Positions 11,879 to 26,800 of a stretch of DNA of 64,000 nt are shown here, one piece after another. How positions within the stretch are numbered: the stretch's first letter is position 1; each line of letters opens with the position of its first letter. Source of the DNA: Branchiostoma belcheri (taxonomy: Eukaryota > Chordata > Leptocardii > Amphioxiformes > Branchiostomatidae); contig NW_017804353.1 of the NCBI RefSeq assembly GCF_001625305.1, forward strand, positions 2,191,789-2,255,788. The letters run 5' to 3'. A program made the translations under genes and the position numbers. The notes below the pieces were generated by a model that saw only the letters and a program-made list of their open reading frames with translations, was not told where the DNA came from and searched no databases.

Positions 11879-14800
11879 ATGAAGCCAAGGACAACAGATC
11901 ATGTCCTTATATGGATATTAGTTCTTTTGTTTCCATGGGAACCACTCCTGGCTCTGGAGACCAGTAAGTGTGAGGAGGAGGTGGATGGAGAGATGGTGTA
12001 CTACGCCTGTCTCGGCGCGACGTCACATCTGTCAGGACTCCCGTTTGACCTGACTGTCACACCTGCACAGTACACCTGTGGGAGTGAAATTGACGGCCAG
12101 GTGTATGATGACTATGCCACACAGGTGAGTACTATGCAGTCAATTCATTTCTATCATATTTTATAATTTTGGGTTAGATTTTTGCTGTGAAATGAAGGAA
12201 AGGACACTATATTTATATTGCCTTAACACTATTGCTACTCCACTGTATGTATGTACTTCTGTGTACCTGTATAGCCGGACTATAACCGCCTTTCGGCATA
12301 ACACACCTGGTCCAGCTTCTGCCTCTGTATAGCTGGTATAAACGCCTTTCGGCATAACACACCAGCTTCTGTATCTGTATAGCCGGTATAACCGCCTTTC
12401 GGCGTAACACACCAGCTGTGTTGTGCTGCAGGTGTTTTCTGTTTCATCATGAGTCAAAATTCTTCATGAGTTATTTATTGTCAACAGTGAAACTGACATG
12501 TTTGTTGTTCAGTTGTTTCTATAGCCATGCATGCAGTTAGCAACAAAGTGTTTTGATATGACGTAACACCCAAAGACCCAAAGGTTATCTCTGAAACTAT
12601 GCACTGTGGTGTACAAAAAGGTGGATCAATGTGACCTGACCAGAACAGGGTCCAAAGTTATTATTATCCCGTTACTGTCTCAGTGTCTAGTTTCAAATAT
12701 ATGAATCATTTGGCACAGTTTGAAGCACATTGATCTACTAAGTATTATGTTCATGGTAAAAATTCCATTCATGCAAAACTGACAAGCAACCCCTGGGTGT
12801 TCGTAAATGCCAAGATAAACTTTTGTGATGCTTCGCCAAGCCTTTTACAAAGCTGCAATGTAGTCGTGTCTGTGCAACCATCTTCATGGTCAGTCATCAT
12901 TCTCCGTGAAGTTGACAGTTGTGTAGGCAAGCACGGAAAAGATAAAGTAAACCAGAAACGTAGTTTGTTTGGAATGTTGTTCAACAATCCATTAAGTGAA
13001 GTACGACTCACTGAGCAACTAGTCAACATAACATTAAGTGAACTTTGACCTTCTGAATTCAGCCTGAGTTACACCCATGTTGTTAATCATCATAAACCTA
13101 AAGGGAAAATAGTTGCTTGACATTTAGGAGTTGTTTCCTACCATACAATGGTCTACTTCTGATTCAAGTGTATATAGCTTAATAATAGTCCTAAACTTTA
13201 TTAAGATTTAAGTTAAATTCAAACAGTGTTTCATGGTACAGTACTTGCATTATATCATCAATTTATAATTTTGCATTAGACATTAAACTCCTCTCAATTG
13301 GCTACAGAACTATTGGTAAAGAAAACTGTTACTATTTGCTACTAGTATGTAATACTATATGGACTGTTCTTTCTCCTGTATAAAAAAGAAGTAAAAAAGT
13401 AACAATGTAAGCAAAACTTAAGTTATTAGTTAAACCTAATTTCTTTGTGTTTCTCCTGTTTTGCATGCTTGCACGTGAAAGGACTCCGTAAGATGTTTTC
13501 TTTTTATGTGTTTTAGTTTCTTTACAATTATGTGTGACATACATGTATGTCTAATATGTCATTAAAGAGATTTCAAATGATTTTAAAAATACAAGTAATG
13601 ACTTTGATTGTTTAATCTTTTATTATGTATTAGTAAGTTGTCCAATAAATGCAATTAATTCTTAAAGCAAAATTTTTTAAAATTATGGGGACTCTCTTTC
13701 CAAATAACTTTCTGTCTATTTCTGAAAGAAATAATAATTTCTGAGTCATAACAACTAGGGAAGATTTGCTCTGTTTCATCCACCACTTACATACAAATGT
13801 ATACATACGAAATCTTTCTCTTCTTTCGCAGGCAATATTCTCTGATATAAGGGAGTGTTCTTTGGACGACAGTCTTCCCGAGTTCATGGTTGATGAGGAC
13901 AGTACTGCAGAGAGCCCGACCTTTTGGCAGTCTATCAGCTGGCTTCTATACCCCACACCCCTCCACATAAACATCACCTTATCATTTCCTACCCTCTACG
14001 AACTTGGCGATGATATCACGATCGCAATGCCGACGGCTCGACCGCGTACAATGGTGCTCGAGAAGTCGCTAGATCACGGGAGGACCTGGCAAACGATGCA
14101 GTACTACGCCTACAACTGCCGAGAGGCTTTTGGCTTAGAAGATAAGGAGCAGAGTGCAGTCTCGCTGGACAGTGCCACAGAGATTACTTGTACAGGGGAA
14201 GACAGTGACATCCTGCCTATGGTTGGAGAGCCGCAGGATTCGGCTGTCACCTTCGAGAAGTTGACGCAGCTATACAACGATCGGTCGAACGTTGAGGGGA
14301 TTTTGGAAAAGTTCGAGAACGACACCTTTCGGGAACTGTTTGTGTTCACAGACTTGAGAATACAGCTGCTGTATCCGGCCACAGATGGGACAGAAGTGTC
14401 GTCAGACCTGCTCTCCAAGCTTCAGAACTACTACACCATCTCAAACATAGATTTTGTAGCAAGGTAAGTGGACAAAGGCTTTTAAGATTTTGACACAAAT
14501 TCAATAAAATATGGCCATGGGGTTTAAGAAATCAATGGAGACTTAACCATTTTCATAACAGGTGTCACTGTGAATGAACCCAATTGCCTGACTGTAAATG
14601 TGTAACAGTTATATTCATGCATATACTGATCGCCCCACAACAAAAATTGAACAAGACAGTCTCAAATTGTTATCCAATAAGCTTGTCCACAAATCCAAGC
14701 TTTCACAGTTACATGTAAGTTAATAAGTGTAACATTTACTATAAATCTAGAACTTTCTGAAGTGTTCACTAGTACTTTGCAGACTCTCCATACCCTCCAT

Positions 14801-17800
14801 ACCACTAAATTTAAGTGTCGGCAAACTTGAGAAACTTCCACTCATTTTTCTCCCTCTTTTCCTTATGTACCTGCAGATGTTACTGCAACTTGCATGGGCT
14901 GTACTGTAACAACACGATGTGTGAGTGTCAGCACAACACGGCCGGCCCCAGCTGTGAGCGTTGCCTCCCGCTCTATAACAACCGGCCCTGGAGGAGAGGG
15001 TCCTACCTGCCACAGCCTGGGGGAACCGCAAACGAGTGCCAGAGTAGGCAGACAGATTTTTCTCTTGGGTCACACACGACGTGTAGACTGTTTATAGTCC
15101 AAACAAGTGTCAGAGTAGACAGACACGTTTTCTGTAGTTTTGTTTCACATGTCTATACTTACGACGTTATAATCTGTCTTAATCTAGCTCACTCCCTTGA
15201 AATCTTCCTTGTTGATTATTTTGCTGGGAAGCATTTAGAGGAGCAAACTGGGGCTAGAATATACATGGGTCCCAGTTGGTTATAATGTGGTGGAGGGGCT
15301 TTTATATCATACCCGGGCCGCGACAACGTTCGATAACGGGTTCCAGACCGGGCCGTACTTTACGGTACAGCCCGGTCCGGAACCCGTTATCGAACGCTTC
15401 CCTGGCTTCCATAAAACGATTCGAACGCATTTCGCCCTGACCGCGTGTGCCCCTTTCGAAAATTCGAATACAGAATCCGGACGTTGGAATTGATGTTGTT
15501 GCAGTTTAGGGTTCAGTGGCACCAACTTTTGGCTCATCTTGCATTGAAAGGCGTGTTTTCTTGGGTGGGTATGACATAAATAAAATACAACACGGTGTAT
15601 TCCGCATCGCCCTCGGTCCCGGCCCTCCCGCAAGTCGGATTGCCCTCCGGCCTGCGGCCATCGGGCGATCCGACCCACGGTCGGGCCGATACCTCGGGCG
15701 ATACGGAATACCCCGTGTTGTATTCTATATGTACTGGCCATGCACATAACTCTTGAGATCTGGTATCTGGTGTTGGAAAGTTGGAAAGTTTGTTTAACAC
15801 AAAGATGAAATTTCATATCTCTCTCTCTGTTTCTATATTTCACTGTATTGTTAGTGTCAAAACCCGGATGTCTTGCAGAATTAACAATTCCAGTTGTCAT
15901 TGCAGAGTGTAACTGTAACGACCATGCTGACAGTTGTGTGTATAACGCCACGCTGGGCCACGGTGTGTGTCAGGACTGCCAACACAACACCACAGGCGTG
16001 AACTGCTCTGTCTGTCAGACCAGCTTCTACCGAAACGACTCACTACCCTTCAACTATCCAGACATCTGCATTAGTAAGCAGGATATATGTGATTTTCCTT
16101 TTTAGAAAAAAAAGGAGTTGATTTTTTTAATGATGTCAATACTATCTATTAGTTTTAAGTGGGCAAATTTTTACTGCAGCAGCAATATTGAATCTTTATT
16201 CTAGCTTGAAACACTAAAATTAGATACATTCTGTTTTTTCTTCCTCCATTAATATTCCTCCCATAAACAATTTACTATATACTGTACATTGTATTTATCA
16301 TATGTAGAATCAAAGGGAAAGGGAAATTTCTGGATCAAATTTACCTAGAGACATAGTTTTGTTGCTACTAACTATGCCATGCTTCTCTTTGTAAGATTGT
16401 CAATGTTTTGTCGATCCCTTCTCAGCGTGCAACTGCGAGGCTTTGGGAGTCAGGGACAGCGACGCGTCATGTGACCCACACACAGGGCAGTGCCACTGTA
16501 AAGCGGGGGTGACAGGCCTACACTGTGACCAGTGTGTCAATGGGACATGGGGACTTTTGTCAGAGGACCGCCCAGGAGAATGCAAAAGTAGGATTTCTCC
16601 TGAAAACCTTCTCTTCTGCCATTTTCTACATTCACCTAGGCATTGATGATACACATTAAATTGTATTGTTTCATTCCTGTCTTTTCAATATTTGATAAGG
16701 GTCATGCTATTTTGGGAGAGCTACATGATGCACTCTACAAATTCATCCTGCTGCCTTGGAGCCAGTTTCTTTTTCCCTTTTTAGTGTTTATCAGTATCTT
16801 GCACTTTGCATATAGCTACATTGTGTGCAACAATGATCACATACTATATTTAGCTAACATGTAAAAGCAATAAATAATGATTTTCTCATACTTTTATTTA
16901 AAACAATATACCAAATTTCTCCCTAGACTGTAGCTGTGACACCCTGGGAACACTGGATAGCCTGGAACTGTGTGACCAGACTACGGGACAGTGTCCATGT
17001 AAGACCACCACTGAGACAGCTACATGTGGCAGATGTAAGGACAAGTACTGGAGGTTCCCTGTTGACCCTGAACAGGTAAGGAGAACAGTTCTTCAGGAGG
17101 TCAAGACATAAGTTTTGAAACTCAGATTTATTTGTCTTTGTTTGATGTTTGTTTGATGTTGTGCTGAAGTGTGGATGATACATTATGGGTGTTGTTCAGG
17201 TGCGTTATGCCAATTCCTTCAGGTGCACTGTACATTCTGCTACTGATTGCCAACTTTTGTGTCTGTTCAGGAGTGCCTGCCATGCCTGTGTGATGTGGGT
17301 GGCTCAGCCTCCCAGAACACCAGCTGTGACCAGTCCACAGGACAGTGTGACTGCAGACCCAACCTACAGGTCAGTTTTAAGTTAAAGCTTCTTCCCACCT
17401 ACCTCTATTACTGTACAGTTGTACAATCACCGCAGCAAGAGGCTATTCCACTGGCTCTTTCCCCAATGCTTAGTGCTAAGCAGAGAAAGCAGTTTGTACC
17501 ACTTTTAAAGTCTTTGGTATGACTTGGCTGGGGATCTCACAAACTACTGAATGCAAGGCAAACACTCTATACCCACTTACATCAGAGAAAGTTATTCAAG
17601 CAATTGGATATGATTTTGGAAATGGTCTCAGGTGTTTCAGGTAGCATCCACTACATTTTGTGAGCGACACTGGAGAGTTGTCAGAAAAGGAGGTTTATAA
17701 GTTCAAACTATTGATCATGTATCCCTTTACCCACTTGTCCATTACCCAACCTACAGGGGCTGTGCTGTAACCAGACACAGGATGGCTACTACGTACCAGG

Positions 17801-20800
17801 GCTGGATTTTCTCCTGTTTGAGGCAGAAGAAAACACGGAGACAAACTGTTCAGTTGTCACCACGGAGCTTCCTGAGACCCTACCATTCACAGGCAGGGGT
17901 TTTGTCAGCTGTACTGGGAATGCTGTGGTAACATTCAATGTTGAGGTGGAGCAAAACTGGTAAGCCCAGTAGATAATCCCTGTATCTGTCTACTTAACAA
18001 AGAAGAGCAGTTGCAAATGGTCAACGCACACTGTAATGATTTTGTGATGTCTTTTGAATACATACTATTACTTTGTAAGTTGCTGTGGTATCTGTAGCTT
18101 CATTTTTTATTAAAGCATGCTCTTCTTTGATTGGAAATTCCACTTGTCAAAGGCCATCGATTTGTATTTTTTCCAATATAAAAGGATGCCAACAAGAAGC
18201 ATAATTTCAAAACATTATATTACACCAGATTAAACTGGAGAAGCATAATTAATATGTGTAATAATAACAGTGTGTATGTATTAAAGCTTCATTGTCCAAA
18301 ATCGCATCTCTTGTTGCCTTGTTTCAGGTTCTACACTCTAGCAGTGCGGCACACAGTTGACAACAACACAACTCTGCCAGCAGCCTATGTGGAAGTCTTT
18401 ACCGTTGGAAGTGCAGAGGTCAATGGGTCATCTGTTGGCAATGACAGCATCCAAATGAACAGCAGCACCCCAACAAGCCTAACTGTGGATGGGAACAGCA
18501 CAGAACAGGTACAATTAGCTCATGTTTCATGCATTTTTAAAGTGAGCAAGAGGTAAAATGAAGAAAACAAGTCCTCTCCTTGGTACTGAAAATGTGGTTA
18601 TACCTCATAGTTGTGCCATCCAATGAACTGTAATCAGGCAATCGTTATCTTTTTGTGCTTTATAACATACATGTATGCAATTTTTAGTATTTATGATTTT
18701 GATTTTTTGGTTTCTAACCTTCTCTCTTTTAACATAGCCTTTAGGCACCAAATCTGTGTTGGTTACAGATTTACATAGCAAGGAGATAATAACAGTGGTG
18801 AAAGCACAAAAACATTTACAGCAGCAATGCTGTTCAAAACTTGCTCAAAATGTGCTATAACTTGCTCAAAATGTGTTATTTGGTGTGATACTGTATGACA
18901 AGTTAGCACTATTTTCCCTCAGCACTTCTTTTCATCCCCAAGAGCGGTAACTAACACTAAATGCCTTTTTGCCTATTTTTTCTTGCGTAGGTCTTCAGCT
19001 TGTGTCCCTATGAGTCAGGCCTTGCCTACACCCAGAACATCACCCTGACAGCAGGAGTTGGACAGGTGTCCCTGACTGACCCTGTACAGCTGGACAGACG
19101 TTGCAGGTACCAGGTGTCAGTACACCTGGATGGAGCAGGTGCACCTGTGGTGGTCGACTCTTTGTTGTTGATACCTGATGTGACAAAGTCGGTTGTCTAT
19201 GAGCTTGCAGGTAGGAACAACATTCATATTTTTATTTCACCACAAATGTGTCACACTCTTTCAGTAGTGCAGACCTCTACTGTCCACTTTAGGTGATTTG
19301 TAAAAACTTGATAGACTACTGGTAGCAGTAAATGTCTACTCTAAAATACTGAAACCAGTGGCAGAGCATGTGGTTTGAAGCATGCACCACAGGGGTAAAT
19401 TATGCTCCATCTACTTAATTGCTTACCACTAGACCAAAGCATGGCACATATTTCTATATTTCCTCATTTGACAGCTCCATGTATATCTGTATCTATCCTG
19501 TACAGACAACAGTACCAAGGAAGAGTATGAGGACTGTGTGAGAAGTGCAGCCCCCCTTCCCACTGGTGACACAGCCAGCACAGAGCAGTGCCAACAGATG
19601 GTCTTCTCACTTAGCGCACAAATGTATGATGGGGCAAGAGGTATGAGTGTTGGTCACTTTACTACAATTCCTAGTATTTTCAATATATAACGTATAACCA
19701 TATGTTATTAGTCTCACTAATGGATGCTAGACAAAAAAAGACCTCAAAGTAGGTGATCTCTACCATTTGCATAAAATTTGCATCAAGGGCCAATGGTTAC
19801 TTTTTATGATTTATTGAAATAATTTCTTGTTGGCATACAAAAACATGATAGGTACCTAGTAACACATTAAGGCCGTGGAAGGTTAGTCAGAATGGAACAA
19901 AACATTCAATTCACAATTGCTTTCAGACTATAGGCATCACTATGTTTAACTATTTACCTCCCTACAAACCTAGGTCTGTGAAGACTTTGACTGTTTTCAT
20001 GGCTTACCTATTATGTGTTGTTTGCAGCCTGTGACTGTGACCCTGTTGGCACCTTGGGAGGAGCGTCAGACTGCAGCGCTGTAGGTGGACAGTGCAGATG
20101 TAAGCCAGGTGTTGGGGGAACCAGGTGTGACACCTGCATACCTGGGTATCATGGCTTCTCTCAGGAGGGATGCTCAGGTGAGGTCTTAACTTGGGAATCA
20201 TAAGACTTCAATGTTTGTTTTGTCTGTAATTGTTATATTGCTTCACTTTGTGCTTATTTTTGGCAATGTAGTACGGCTTGGGAGAGAGAGAGAGTGAGAG
20301 AGAGTGAGTGAGTGAGTGAGTGAGTGAGTGAGTGAGTGAGTGAGTGAGTGAGTGAGTGAGTGAGTGAGTGAGTGAGTGAGTGAGTTATTGAGTATGTCTG
20401 AAAGTTCCTAGTGAAATGATGAATACAGTGTACTGTACATGTATGTGTTTTTCATTTCACAGCTTGCAACTGCAGTGACCTTGGTTCTGTGCATTTGGTG
20501 TGTGACCTTGAGACAGGACAGTGTCCTTGTCACCCAGGGGTGGCCAATGTGTCCATGCCAAGTGCCCGCAACCTAACAGCAGATCTGCAGTGCAGGAGCT
20601 GTCAGCTGAATTATTTTGGGTAGGAAAGATACAGTAACCGTACCTATTAACACTTGATTGCTTCAATTTTTCTCCAAGCTTTAAAAGGATAATATTGAGA
20701 GACTGTTAATTCATCTCTTTTACTAACTCAATACAACTTTAAATTAGTACAAAAAAGTCTTGTGTATTTTTTTCTCCTATGGGCATCTTTTATTTTTGAC

Positions 20801-23800
20801 TCATATGATATTTCTTTTCAAAATGGTAATTGATCACACTGACTGACTGTTAAATATTTGAGATAAAACATGAAGTTTTTTTTACATTTTGACTCACCAA
20901 AAGTGTTCTCAACTCAACAAACTGTTGTCATGTTATTTGACAGGTTTGAGAGTGGGGGAGGCTGTGACCCCTGCCTGTGTAATGAGACAGGCTCAGTGAG
21001 CCCACAGTGTGACGAGACAGGACAGTGCCCCTGTCAGGACACCGTCGGGGGACAGAAGTGTGATGTCTGCCTGCCGGGGTTCTTCAACTTCTCATCACAA
21101 GGGTGCAGGTATGATAAAACTTTTGATCATACATGTATGTTACTTGTAAATATAAATCATATAATTATTTTTTGTTGCCACACTATTGTACATGTATGTC
21201 ACAAGTTAGAATTTGATAGGCAAGTTGTTTGCTTAAAGTGATTGAGCCTTGTCTAATTTCTCATGCCAAGGAGACTGTCTTTAGTTACTGATTACATATT
21301 GCTTTTTTGGTTGATTTCTCTGTTGGTTGGTTTGTCATCAGAGTGATTCTGAGTGAGAAATCTTTGGCGTTTGTATAAAATATTATTAAGCTGAAAACCC
21401 TTCATCCTAAATATTATGCCACAAATGTCTCATAAACCTTGCTGCCTTTGCAGTGTTAAAAATGCTATTTGAAGTAAAATTACATTTCATCATTAATTCA
21501 TTCTCCATAGTCCTTGTGGCTGTGATGAAGCAGGGTCAGAGGTCATGAACTGTGACCAGACAGACGGGTCCTGCGACTGCAAGTTCAATGTGGAGGGAGA
21601 GAAGTGCAGCGCCTGCCAGAACATGACCTTTAACCTGGCTGCGTGGAACCCAGACGGGTGCCAGGACTGCTTCTGCTTCGGCCACTCACACAGCTGTAGG
21701 TCAGCTGTGGGGTTTCTGCTGCAGAACATCACGGTGGAGGTCAACAGGTGAGTTATTATAGGCAATGAAACAAGCTTTGGTCAGGGGCAACCCTATGTTT
21801 TCACACCTCTAGATCTGTTTTCTGTCAGTCCTATATTTTTACAGCCCTATGTTCTCACACCCCTACATTCTGACACCCTATGTACTGACACCCCTATATG
21901 CTCTGATGTCCCTATGTTCTATATAGGGTTAGGGTTATTGAAACATAGGTTGAGTTATTGGAACATGGATTGGAATAAAGGGTTGAAAAATCATAGGGAT
22001 GTAACTTTCTTTGGAATGATAGTTTGCTCAGACTGATTGTTTTTTCTTTTTGCATGCAGTTCTGATATCATCACAGCAGGCGGGGTCTCCTACTATAGTG
22101 TCAGCAGAACTCTGGTGGGAGACCACACAAGGTCTTATGGGTTGAACCTCGTCCTAACCCTTGACCTGATGGGTGGTGATGATGAGGTAAGCTAAAATTT
22201 TCAACTTCTTCATTTAAGGAAACAAGTCACATTCTCAGCAGAAGTAGGTGGTTGACCCTCACAATGCCTAAGAGTAGGAGAGTACAACATTTTCCAATAC
22301 ATTTGTAAGCCTTACATATACTATACATATATACTATCTAAGAAGGAATTAGAGATTTATGCAACTTACTTGCTTGCTTACTTGCTTATGCTGAGTCTTG
22401 GTGTCCCTGGCCTGCAACTTACAATTAAGATTTAATGTCGGTTCCCCTTTATCAGTCGAAGTGCTACACTATTGCAATGTCCACCACTTGTCACCTGTGT
22501 TATTAATAGGGAGAGACAACCAGCCCACGTTTAAGTTGTAAGGAAAGGTGCAGTTAGGTTTTTCTGCTTCTGTTTTTACTCACTGTCTTATACATTATGT
22601 ATTTCAGGTGAGCACAGATGGCCTTGTGGAATTGACAGGAGCCAATTTCACCCTTGTGAACTGGGGAACAGAAACCCTGCAGGTGGACCCCCGCAGCAAC
22701 TCCTCAGGTTCGACTGCAGCCCTGCAGGAAGTCTCTCTCCTGCTGCATGAGACGTTCTGGAACATCTCAGATGTGGAGGCCTTCCTACATGCTGTGAACT
22801 TTAGCAGTAAGTACAGCAGGTTTTTCTATTATCAAAAAAACTATAGTTAGCTTTAGTAGGAAAATCCTGCTTGTCCAATGTTTTTTTTACCATTTTCTCA
22901 ATAAAAAAAAAGTTTTCAAATCTCTCTTGGATGATTCCATGTACTACGTATTTTTCAGCTATTTTGGAGTCATGTAAATGTGTACCTAGTTTCTGAGTAA
23001 ATAGTTAATGCTAAGGATATTGTCTGATATCACATGTGAAATTCTCCTGTTCATTTGTCCTGCTGCTTACTTTATATGGAAACAGTTCAGGTCCTTCTCC
23101 AACCATTTGGTAAGTTTGAATGAGTTTTTGTAATCCACACCTATACAACCATGTACATTTAAGCCTCAGTGGTTTCAATAGGTTTGAACATTTGTACCAT
23201 CTCATTGTATCTTACCTAGACATTGATGGCTTTTCAGCACCATGGTGTCATGTAACATTTCACCAAGTTTTAAAAAACTTGAGCTTTTGTCTTTGTGTGT
23301 TTGTGCCAGTGTTTTTCTAAAATGATCTGAATCTTCCCCTCTGTGATATCCTGGGGACAATTACACAGCAGTATCAGAAAGGGAGTGAAGTCTGCCATCT
23401 CTACCTAGTTGTCTCCTGTAGGAAATTCTGACCCAGGTTTTGTGTTGTCTTTAATCTGCAGGGCTCCTGTCTGACCTGACTAGTGTGAAGGTGCCCAGAC
23501 AAGTCGGTAACACCACAGTCACTCTGCACAGGGTGGTCCTGCAGACCGCCGTTGCCATGGCAGACCCCGCCCTGCCACCTGTCTTATCAGTTGAGAACTG
23601 CAGCTGCCCAGATGGGCTCTCAGGTGATTTAAAGTTTTTTAATGAAAATATTGTCATAGATGTTTCCTAATCAATGATTTGTCTTATATGTTAGTAAAAT
23701 GATTTGGTCATTGCCTGCCCCACCCAGATGTATTATACAAAAAGTATACATTTCAGACTGTATGAAGAGTTGGGATATACATGTACTATAATTTACCTAT

Positions 23801-26800
23801 CAGTGTACAATTATTTTATCACGATGGTAAGTCAAAATCAACATTGACCAAAACTCACCAAAAGAAAGGATTGCAATATTGCAATGTATATTTAACTTCT
23901 TTTCGCACAACAAAACAAAAGTTACTTGGCAATACATGTGTATTTTGGTTAGTAATTCTGCTACTTTCCTCAGGGCAATAATGATCAAGCAACTTGATGA
24001 AACTAATAGTTTCAATGACACAGTAGAATTTCCATGTTTTGAAAAACAACTGATTTCCAGGTCTGTCGTGTGATGAGTGTGCCCCAGGGTACCACCGTGC
24101 TGGGGAACTAGACGACCGGTTCATGCCCTGTGTGGCGTGTAACTGCAGCAACAACACACTGACCTCCCCGCCTCAGTGTGACAGCATCACTGGGGAGTGT
24201 CTCAACTGCAGGCCTGGCAGGACAGGTCAGTTATTTGGTGGTTGAAGGGGGCAAGGAAGCTGCTCTGTTGCATCCCTTTTTTTGTCAGACATGTTGTAAG
24301 ATCCCTTATCATAAAAAAAAGTAACAGCAGTTCCTTTACGATTTGTGATAAGTACTATGTAAAAAAAAAAAAAACAATACAAGTGTAGTATAGTAGCTTG
24401 GTACCTATGGGGATTGTCTGTATTGTAACTGTATTGTAGTCTGACAAATACCAACATACAGCTAAGCAATCCATATTTACATACTATATGTCATCTGTGA
24501 CCTCCATAAGCTGATATTAATATTACACAACAGCTCTTTTCTACACAAATGATACCCTGACTCCCTGTTTCGTTCGTTCCATCCCAGGTAAACACTGTGA
24601 ACTGTGTGACCACAACGTGGTGGGACCTGACTGTGACCGGTGTGCAGAAAACACCTACGGACTAGGCAATCCAGACTTCCCTGGGTGTAGAAGTGAGTAC
24701 AATAGTCTACCTGTCCTCGAATTATATGGTAACTTTTGGATGATACTTTGTCCTTATTCAAAGCAACTTGGAACTTCACTGTGATCAGATCCTTTCAACA
24801 ACTCCTCTCCAAAGTTACAGAAAGTTTGTATATCAACTCAAGATATTATGTTGCTTTCATGAATAAGCCAAAGTTGTGTTCTATCTAGTTTTATATACAG
24901 TCATGGCAAGAAAATAACTCAACTGTTGAAAACAGGACTGTATGACTTCTAAATAAATGAATGAATTGTTTAGTTTACTGTATCAGTATTTATCAGCAAT
25001 ATCCTATGACTATATATTAAATAAATCATACCAATTATACATCTTAAGTACAATCATTGTAGAGCAATGTTGTTCTACACAAAATATTGTCTTTTTACTA
25101 GTCTTCCTCTAACTTTCCTGTATTTGCCAGACTGTAGCTGCAGTCCCTGGGGTTCAGTAAACGCCTCCTGTGACCTGGAGACTGGCCAGTGTTACTGCAG
25201 TAACTCTACTGAGGGTCTGAAGTGTGACGAGTGCAAGGGAAACCTCTACTATAATAATGAGACTCTGGGTTGCATAGGTAAGAACTGGATGTACATGTAG
25301 CTATAGGGCCTAATTGATAATCTTCAAAACATGCTGGCTTTAGCCAAAAAGCACACAGTTTTTATCGTATTCAGATACATATGATCAGTACACAATTTCT
25401 TCTTTGCATTCTGGTCATAATAATTTTTCTTTTAATGTAGTCCCTGTTACCTATTACCAGGGTAATACATTGTAGATGTCTCACATACTCTATAGAACTG
25501 TAATTTTGCATACCTTGGTACTTTTAAACTGTAACAGTTGTACAATAAAGTCTTTTAAAGTAAATTATGTAAGCTTCGAACATGTATGGCACTCAAATGC
25601 AACCACCACACTTCAAACACTGACAGTTTTCCTGAATTTCTTCAGAATGTGAGGGCTGCTACGACCAGATTGAGACCAGAACGGCCAAGCTGAGGCTTCT
25701 GAGAGACAACATCACCCAGTTTGTGAACATGCTCAACTCAGGCGACAACCAAAACGTCTTGTTCTCAACCAGACTGGAAACCATCCAGTCACAAGTGGCC
25801 GGCCTGTACAACCGGTCACAGGAGACAGAAGACGTGGCCGCGGAAATGCACGACACTCTGAAACAGCTGAACACTTCTGCCCAGGAGGTTCTGTTGGGGT
25901 TGACAGTGGCTGTGGAGTCTGAAGTGAAGCAGATAGAGGGGCTGTTTCAACAGGCACTGGGAAATATCTCCAGTGGACAGGCTGAGAGGAATGCCACTGT
26001 TAGACAGCTGAAGAGGGCTTACAATGTTATAAACAGTAAGTACCAGTTTTTAGTCCTTTCATTTTGATGACTGTCACTCTTCTTAATATAATGACTGTAA
26101 TGAAAAAGTTTGCTATTCAATCATTTACCAACCAAATGAAACTATTAAAAAATGACTTTTTCTCTGTATCTGTTTTTAAGGTGATATAGCTAACTTTTGT
26201 TGTCTTCTGGTGCCCAAAATAAGCTATGCTATCTGACTCTTAACCTTAATGATTCGGAATTATAATAGTTAAAATCTTTTCTTCTCTCCAGACTCCCTAC
26301 CCGGTGTGTCAGCAGAACTGGACAACTTGGTTGACACTCTGAACCAGACGCTGGCAGAAATGGCTGCCATTCAGGGCGAGGTCAACATCAGTATCTCCAC
26401 GGTGCTGGGGACACTGGGAGACATCCAAACCTCAGCTTTACGGGCATTTCAGCAGGCACAGCAAGCACAACAGGTTTGCATTTCATTCAGATATACATGT
26501 TTGTTAAATATCGTTGGCTTTCAAGAAATGAACATTTTTTTTACCATTTGAGCCATGGGATATGTGAGAAATGAACATTTTGTGACTTTTTGAGCTGTTC
26601 AAGAAATTAAATATTTATGACTAATTCAGACATTGAAGAAATGGACATTTTTTATCATAATAATTTATGATGAATTCAACAGAAATGAACATTTTTTCAT
26701 CACTCAAGCCACTAGTCAGTTTGAAATAAAGCATTCCCCCCTGTACATGAGAAATTCTTTGAAATTCATGTTTGAGACACTTGTTTTAAAAAGCTTGTAG

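Noticed and set aside
15307..15951. 214-residue minus-strand open frame in laminin intron 3
   Set aside because: It runs through the palindrome at 15327 and the foldback element at 15584 and has no family motif. GC-rich inverted repeats often stay open by chance.
21900..21960. Telomere-like gggttagggtta
   Set aside because: Only two units, inside a degenerate minisatellite; chance or local repeat.
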